Assembly (NCBI GenBank): GCA_013152825.1 | Contig: JAADFP010000077.1 | Coordinates: 1-6,131 of the forward strand | Direction: 5' to 3' | Origin: Caldisericota bacterium | Lineage (GTDB): Bacteria; CAIJMQ01; JAADFP01 | Length of the DNA stretch: 6,131 nucleotides | In this document: positions 1 through 4,100 of the stretch, piece after piece | Position numbering within the stretch: position 1 is the first letter of the stretch | Layout of the letters: each line of letters begins with the position of its first letter | Translations under genes and position numbers: made by a program | Notes under the pieces: generated by a model | The model's database searches: none | What the model was told of the DNA's origin: nothing | Seen by the model: only the letters and a program-made list of their open reading frames with translations

Positions 1-47
1 CCTCTACCCACCTTTGAGCCGCACACCGGATCCCTTTTTCCAAACAT
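1..47 (-). CDS. Partial CDS, N-terminus of a probable YHS-domain (DPVCG) metal protein
   Basis: Reading leftward from an ATG at 47-45 gives MFGKRDPVCGSKVGR before the window ends, so only 15 codons are visible. The D-P-V-C-G core is the hallmark of YHS domains, found as small stand-alone proteins and at the N-terminus of some copper P1B-type ATPases; the usual next residue is Met, here Ser. The start is well supported: the ATG lies two bases after the TAA of the upstream Met-rich gene, and a full AGGAGG (62-57) inside the end of that gene sits 9 nt before it. The tight spacing implies one transcript and translational linkage with the Met-rich gene. Whether this is a short YHS protein or a large ATPase cannot be told from 15 residues. 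The family call rests on one short motif and is moderate. Confidence 0.55.
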   Translation of the reverse strand, partial: MFGKRDPVCGSKVGR

Positions 48-49
48 TT

Positions 50-310
50 TTACTCACCTCCTTTATGATGACCTTCCTGCCTGGAAGAGTCAGGAGAAGA
101 TTGCATTCCTTCCATCATCTTCATACACTGAGCCATCATCTGCATCATCATCCCCTGCATATCCTGCATCATGGGCATTTTCTGCATATCCTGCATCATC
201 ATTCCCTTTCCCATCTTAGTCTTATCCATCTTCTCCTGAGAGTTCTCGGCAAACATGGGCGCAGCAGAAAGCATCAGTGTAAGTGTCAAAACCAGTATTA
301 TCCTTTTCAT
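50..310 (-). CDS. Secreted methionine-rich small protein, probable metal (copper) binder
   Basis: 86 residues. Residues 1-21 are a clear Sec signal peptide: MKR, a hydrophobic core, then A-P-M-F-A with predicted cleavage after Ala21. The mature part (about 65 residues) contains 19 Met, many as MM or MxxM (residues 28-69), one Cys (62) and a C-terminal His pair (81-82), and has no recognisable fold. An internal 9-residue repeat (MMQDMQ-K/G-M type, around residues 38-56) shows it grew by duplication. Clustered Met thioethers bind Cu(I)/Ag(I) in known Met-rich periplasmic domains, so copper buffering or handover outside the cytoplasm is a reasonable inference, not a demonstrated function. The start is supported by a strong Shine-Dalgarno site, an extended -10 promoter and the signal peptide. 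It is first in a leftward operon with a YHS-type gene. Low-complexity Met/Gln proteins with other roles remain possible. Confidence 0.8.
   Translation of the reverse strand: MKRIILVLTLTLMLSAAPMFAENSQEKMDKTKMGKGMMMQDMQKMPMMQDMQGMMMQMMAQCMKMMEGMQSSPDSSRQEGHHKGGE
57..62 (-). promoter_or_regulatory. Ribosome binding site of the partial YHS-type gene
   Basis: AGGAGG (minus strand, 62-57) within the last codons of the Met-rich gene, 9 nt before the ATG at 47. It decides the start of the truncated downstream gene, which would otherwise be easy to miss. Confidence 0.7.
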
Positions 311-317
311 TTCTTCA

Positions 318-323
318 CCTCCT
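318..323 (-). promoter_or_regulatory. Ribosome binding site of the Met-rich gene
   Basis: AGGAGG on the minus strand (within AAAGGAGGTG, 325-316), 7 nt before the ATG at 310. It fixes the start of the Met-rich protein. The predicted transcription start is around 323-324, so the leader is only about 13-14 nt and begins almost at the Shine-Dalgarno site. Confidence 0.8.
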
Positions 324-330
324 TTACCCT

Positions 331-360
331 ATTATACCATACCCCCCTACTGTATGTTGA
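331..360 (-). promoter_or_regulatory. Extended -10 sigma-70-type promoter of the Met-rich/YHS operon
   Basis: On the minus strand a perfect TATAAT (336-331) is preceded by TGG (339-337), giving an extended -10 (TGn-TATAAT). Upstream, after an 18-bp spacer, TCAACA (360-355) matches 4 of 6 bases of TTGACA. The predicted start of transcription is near 323-324. The spacer is occupied by an inverted repeat that looks like a repressor site, listed separately. Confidence 0.7.
338..356. promoter_or_regulatory. Candidate CsoR/RcnR/FrmR-family operator
   Basis: CATAC (338-342) and GTATG (352-356) form 5-bp inverted arms around a 9-bp centre that, with the C of the left arm, carries a run of six C (342-347); the minus strand reads ATAC-AGTA-G6-TAT. 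ATAC/GTAT ends enclosing a G/C homopolymer tract are typical of operators for the CsoR/RcnR/FrmR repressor family (Cu(I), Ni/Co and formaldehyde sensors). The element lies in the -35/-10 spacer of the Met-rich operon and touches the extended -10, so bound protein should block RNA polymerase. The Met-rich product favours a copper sensor. No regulator gene is visible in the window, and the match is from memory of family sites, not from a motif scan. Confidence 0.5.
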
Positions 361-503
361 GCGGGGGTTCCTATTTCACCATAAAACCGTTACCTTGAAA
401 AGGCGGAAAGATTTTTGCTCTACTTGACTCATCCCTTGACATGAAACATTTTTAAAAATCCCAAATTTCCCGAAGTAATTCTCCCAACATTCCCCTGCCT
501 CTC

Positions 504-558
504 TGTCATTCCCGCGAAAGCCCCCCGACACATGTTGGGAGGACAGGCAGGAATCCAG
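504..558. repeat. Composite palindromic intergenic repeat, copy 1
   Basis: It begins TGTCATTCCCGCGAAAG (504-520), identical over 17 nt to the start of copy 2 at 595, and ends GGAATCCAG (550-558). The outer ATTCC (508-512) and GGAAT (550-554) are inverted. Instead of the simple GCGGGAA return arm, the middle carries a different hairpin: CCCGAC (524-529), loop ACAT, GTTGGG (534-539), with one G-T pair, flanked by CC/GG pairs (521-522 with 541-542). It looks like a variant or a nested composite of the same repeat family. Such elements are usually non-autonomous; no transposase is present. Confidence 0.6.
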
Positions 559-594
559 TATCATGTATTGTGCATCTTGAATCTGCGCATCCTT

Positions 595-621
595 TGTCAT
601 TCCCGCGAAAGCGGGAAGCCA
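595..621. repeat. Palindromic intergenic repeat, copy 2 (TTCCCGC-GAAA-GCGGGAA)
   Basis: TGTCATTCCCGCGAAAG (595-611) followed by CGGGAAGCCA. Positions 600-617 form a perfect 7-bp stem, TTCCCGC / GCGGGAA, with a GAAA tetraloop. This is a common small dispersed repeat in several Gram-negative lineages. Its 17-nt left end is shared exactly with copy 1, 91 bp upstream. Confidence 0.75.
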
Positions 622-630
622 CTTCTTTTT

Positions 631-694
631 AAACCCTAAATAACAAACGCTAAATTCTAAATAAACCCAAAATTCAAAATAATAAACTCAAACC
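631..694. repeat. AT-rich AAACCCTAAAT module, copy 1
   Basis: Starts AAACCCTAAAT (631-641) and continues as loosely repeated words (CTAAATTCTAAATAAA, CCAAAATTCAAAAT, AATAAACTCAAA). A similar module starts with the same 11 bases at 902. No coding potential is seen. The function is unknown; it is probably a degenerate dispersed repeat. Confidence 0.45.
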
Positions 695-772
695 CGCCAC
701 ATGGAGGTCAGGATAAAACTCCCCTCTGTGCCTTTGTGCCTCTCTTATTTTCCCTTACTTAATCACTTATTA

Positions 773-824
773 ACTACTCGCTATCCCTCCCCTCGCTACC
801 CGCTACTATCTACTCGCTACTAAC
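773..824. repeat. Degenerate TACTCGCTA tandem string
   Basis: ACTACTCGCTA (773-783), then CCTCGCTACCCGCTACTA and CTACTCGCTACTAAC through 824 give about four imperfect units of the word (C/T)ACTCGCTA. The irregular spacing and absence of spacers of constant length argue against a CRISPR or an iteron array. Confidence 0.45.
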
Positions 825-855
825 CGCCTAATGTCTATGGTCTATAGTCTTGTGT

Positions 856-881
856 GGATACCCGCTTCCTTAGGCATGACA
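856..881. repeat. Decayed inverted copy of the palindromic repeat
   Basis: The 26-nt segment beginning GGATACCCGCTT and ending GGCATGACA matches the reverse complement of the intact element (GGATTCCCGCTT ... GAATGACA) at about 20 of 26 positions with no gap. The outer ends are kept and the central palindrome is mutated. It is a third family member in opposite orientation to copies 1 and 2. Confidence 0.5.
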
Positions 882-901
882 GGAAGAGTTGGCATTGGGA
901 T

Positions 902-957
902 AAACCCTAAATCCAAAATTCTAAACTCTAAGTAAACTCAAAACAACAAACTCAATT
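902..957. repeat. AT-rich AAACCCTAAAT module, copy 2
   Basis: Begins AAACCCTAAAT (902-912) and continues with CCAAAATTCTAAACTCTAA and AACAAACTCAA words, closely resembling the module at 631-694 in order and composition. The two copies bracket the TACTCGCTA string and the decayed palindrome. Confidence 0.45.
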
Positions 958-960
958 ATA

Positions 961-1003
961 ACCAAGATACCAGGGAACCAGGATACTAAGAAACCAGGAT
1001 TAC
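961..1003. repeat. Imperfect ACCAGGATAC tandem string
   Basis: About four imperfect units: ACCAAGATAC, CAGGGA, ACCAGGATAC, and AACCAGGATTAC after a TAAGA interruption. The unit is about 8-11 bp with variable spacing. It lies 60 bp upstream of the rhs promoter; a regulatory role is conceivable, but nothing in the sequence requires it. Confidence 0.4.
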
Positions 1004-1062
1004 CCATTCACTGCTCCCCTCTCCTTCCGGCAACCATCTATAGAACCGTTTACCAAAAAATT

Positions 1063-1092
1063 TTGACACACAAATTATGCTTTTTGTATACT
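1063..1092 (+). promoter_or_regulatory. Sigma-70-type promoter of the RHS gene
   Basis: A perfect TTGACA (1063-1068) and TATACT (1087-1092, 5 of 6 consensus) are separated by 18 bp. The predicted transcription start is near 1099, giving a leader of about 16 nt that holds the ribosome site. The near-consensus hexamers suggest substantial basal expression. I see no clear operator. Confidence 0.75.
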
Positions 1093-1103
1093 ATATAAAA
1101 AAT

Positions 1104-1109
1104 AGGAGG
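1104..1109 (+). promoter_or_regulatory. Ribosome binding site of the RHS gene
   Basis: AGGAGG, 5 nt before the ATG at 1115. It fixes the start of a gene that runs off the right edge. Confidence 0.8.
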
Positions 1110-1114
1110 CGTAA

Positions 1115-4100
1115 ATGAAGAAATTTGTTTATCCTTTTATTCTAATTTTTTTACTACTCATCTCAGCTTCCTCTCTTTTCCCTGATAATCTTGACACCCG
1201 GAGAGCCCTGGTCCAGATAATGAAGGGAATAAACGAAAGAGAAATTGCCGTAGGATTAGAGCCCACGCTATGGACCCGCTACGATGACAATGCAAAAGCA
1301 CGCTTTAACCCACCTGACCAGGATATCCCTGACAACTGGCTGGAGGGTAAAAACCTCTATTCTGAATACCTCTGCGATATAAAAAAAGCCTTAGAAAGAC
1401 TGATTTATCACTTTTACAAATATACCGGGGAGCCTCCCGAATACTTCCGGGACTGGCAAAAAGAGTTCCCGGACGTAGAAGATTACGAAGAAGCAGTAAA
1501 AAACAACTGGGATACGCTAAAGAAACTTGAATGGATGAAACTCCGGTTAAATTCTCCCGGTTACTTAAAATGGCAAAATGGCACCTGGTCATGGGTAGAT
1601 GATCCAGTGAGTGGAAAACAACGGGATGTGTATGGTGTATTGAGGAAATTCTTCAGCGCAAAGATATTGGACAGAAATGAAAGCCAATCCCGTGTTTACT
1701 CCATTCCCAATTTCCCTCTTCCCATAAGTACAGTAAAGGATATAAAAAGCGTCCTTTTCTGGGTATACCAGAATGATTATTTTTATTACATATACGAAGG
1801 GCAAGAACCGTACGAATGGCGCGATTGTATTCTTTCCGATTTCTATGGCATTGCTTCCTTCCGGCGAGGGGACGAAGGCCCTCCTACCGCATACCCTCCT
1901 GTGCTTTCACTTACCATTCACCTCTCCCCTTCCTCCACTTTACCTTCTCAGCCTCCTGAGAATGACTTCTGGAGTTTATCCGTCTTCACACGATATTATA
2001 ACTTCTGGCATTCATGGATAGAATACTGGAAATGGAACTACCGCTACGACACTGAATTCTGGTATGAAAAGGGAGAAAATGCCCCGGAAATACATGAAAA
2101 AGTAGAAATTGATAGTGGAATGGCGGAAGGAGAAGGGTGGAAATGGCGCTGGGAATGGACCCGAAAAATCTACACTACCCAGGTGACTTTATCCAATCTC
2201 ACCCTGCCGGGCTACATAACCTGTTATTTTACTCCTCTTCCGGATGAAATAGATGCTATATATGCAGATTCTGCCCAGAAGGCAAGTGCAGACAGCTACT
2301 CCTGGTGTATTAACCCGGGCTACCTCTGGATAAAACACCTGGCTGCTCGCATAGATTTCCACTATCCGCAGGGAACCTATGCTGCGGGAGAACGGGAAAC
2401 CTGGCTGGGGAAAAGCTGTCCAGACCCTGCCATTGTAATAAGCTCCTCTGTAAACCTGGCTAACGGCAACCTTTTCCAGGACTTTCCCCTCTTTAGCACA
2501 GGAGGTAATCCACCCCTGAGCTTAACCCTTTATTACAACTCCCTGGATGACTACTCTGGCCCCCCAGGCAACAAATGGACTCACAACTACAACCAATTCC
2601 TGGAAATAGGCGAAGAAAAAATCACCCTGAAAGATGAAGACGGCACCTACATAATCTTTGAAGATGCAGACAACGATGATATTTATACTCCCCAGGAAAG
2701 ATTTGGAGAGCATTCCACCCTGCGGGAAACCAGCACAGGCTGGTTACTGAAAAACAAGGAAAAAGAAAGATACTACTTTGACCAGGCCGGGAAACTGGTC
2801 AAAATAGAAGACCGCAACGGCAATTTTCTAACCCTTAGTTACCAGGAAAATAAACTGCAAAAAGTAGCCGACAGAGCGGGAAGAAAAATAGAATTTCTCT
2901 ACGATGAAGCAGGCTATCTATCCGAGATAAAGAATGCGGGAGGAGATTCCTGGTACCTGACCCACGATCCAGCAGGGAACCTCATCTCCCTGACTGACCC
3001 GGAAGGCGGAGTGTGGGAATTCAGCTACGATGATGAAGAAAGAATGCTCAGCAAAACCGATCCCTTAAACTCCCGTGTAACCTACACCTACACAGAAAAA
3101 GGCAAAATCAACTCGGTAATCAATCGGGAAGGAGCCACCTTAAGCATAGAATACGATGAAGAAAACAACCAGGCAAAAGTCTGGGATGAAGCAGGATATA
3201 GCTGGATATACAAATACAGCCGCGAGCTCAACGTATGGGAAGAAATAACCAACCCTTCCGGCTATGCAACCAGGAGGGCATTTGACCAAACCCGCAACCT
3301 GACCAACTCCATAGATGAAGGAGGCAACCAGACTCTTTACACCTACGATGAAAAAGGCAATCTTCTTACCATAACTGACCCAGCAGGAAACACCGTAACC
3401 TACACCTACGATGAAGAGAACAACCTCCTTTCCGAAACCGACGCAGAGGGCCACACCACCCGCTACGAATACGATGAAAGAGGCAACCGTATAAAAACCA
3501 TAGACTCCCTGGGAAACGAAACAAAATTTGAATACGATGAAAAGGGGAACCTGGTAAAAATAACCGACCCGGCAGGAAATACTACCACCCATACCTACGA
3601 TGAGTATGGCAATCTGGTAGAAACTCGCAACCCGCAAGGTTCCCTAACCCGCTACACCTACGATGCCCTGGGCAACCTGCTGAGCATAACCGACCCGGAA
3701 GGAAATACCACCACTTACACTTACGACAAACTGGGTAGACTCCTCAGTACCACCGACGCAGAAGGTAACACCACCACCTACACCTACGATGGCCTGGGCA
3801 ACCGCCTCACTGCCACCCTACCCGATGGCAGCACCACTCACTACACCTACGACCGGGAAGGAAGACTCCTCTCCGCCACCGACGCAGAAGGTAACACCAC
3901 CCAATACGAATACGACAAAAAAGGTAACCGGATAAAAACCATCACCCCCCAGGGAGCAGTCACTAGCTACACCTATGATGGCGTAGGAAACCTCCTTTCG
4001 GTAACCGACCCGGAAGGCGCCGTAACTCGCTACGAATACGACGAAAGAGGCAACCGCATAAAAACCATAGACCCGGAAGGAAACACCACCACCTACACCT

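Larger units (their letters stand above)
361..1060. other. Gene-free intergenic region built from degenerate repeats
   Basis: I see no gene with a credible start, ribosome site and protein-like composition on either strand. The region is AT-rich with C-rich pyrimidine patches on the plus strand. It contains a set of small palindromic elements, two AAACCCTAAAT modules, a TACTCGCTA-type string, a GTCTAT doublet (833-838 and 840-845) and an ACCAGGATAC-type string, listed separately. The stretch 375-500 holds nothing I can identify. The region separates two divergent promoters, so much of it may be inert filler. Confidence 0.6.

Noticed and set aside
14..427. 137-residue plus-strand frame rich in His and Leu
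   Set aside because: Antisense shadow of the Met-rich gene: CAT codons are the complement of its ATG codons. It lacks a ribosome site.
436..464. TTGACA at 436-441 as a plus-strand promoter
   Set aside because: No -10-like hexamer at 16-18 bp spacing and no gene follows.
376..600. 74-residue minus-strand frame
   Set aside because: Runs through the palindromic repeat element and has no ribosome site; the FRGND-type residues are the translated repeat.
600..617. Perfect hairpin as a rho-independent terminator
   Set aside because: No gene ends nearby on either strand and the T-run begins about ten bases after the stem; a dispersed repeat explains it better.
631..957. AAACCCTAAA words as telomere-like (eukaryotic) sequence
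   Set aside because: Only isolated copies, no tandem 7-mer run, and the surrounding genes have bacterial promoters and ribosome sites.
773..1003. CRISPR-like or iteron array
   Set aside because: Repeated words are short, imperfect and irregularly spaced, with no constant-length unique spacers.
1305..2021. Short open frames within the N-terminal part of the RHS gene (both strands)
   Set aside because: They overlap a continuous, protein-like frame with its own promoter, ribosome site and signal peptide.
3140..3637. 165-residue open frame on the minus strand
   Set aside because: It lies entirely inside the YD-repeat gene, and its Val/Phe/Gly-rich periodic sequence is what the complement of TAC-ACC-TAC-GAT repeats gives.
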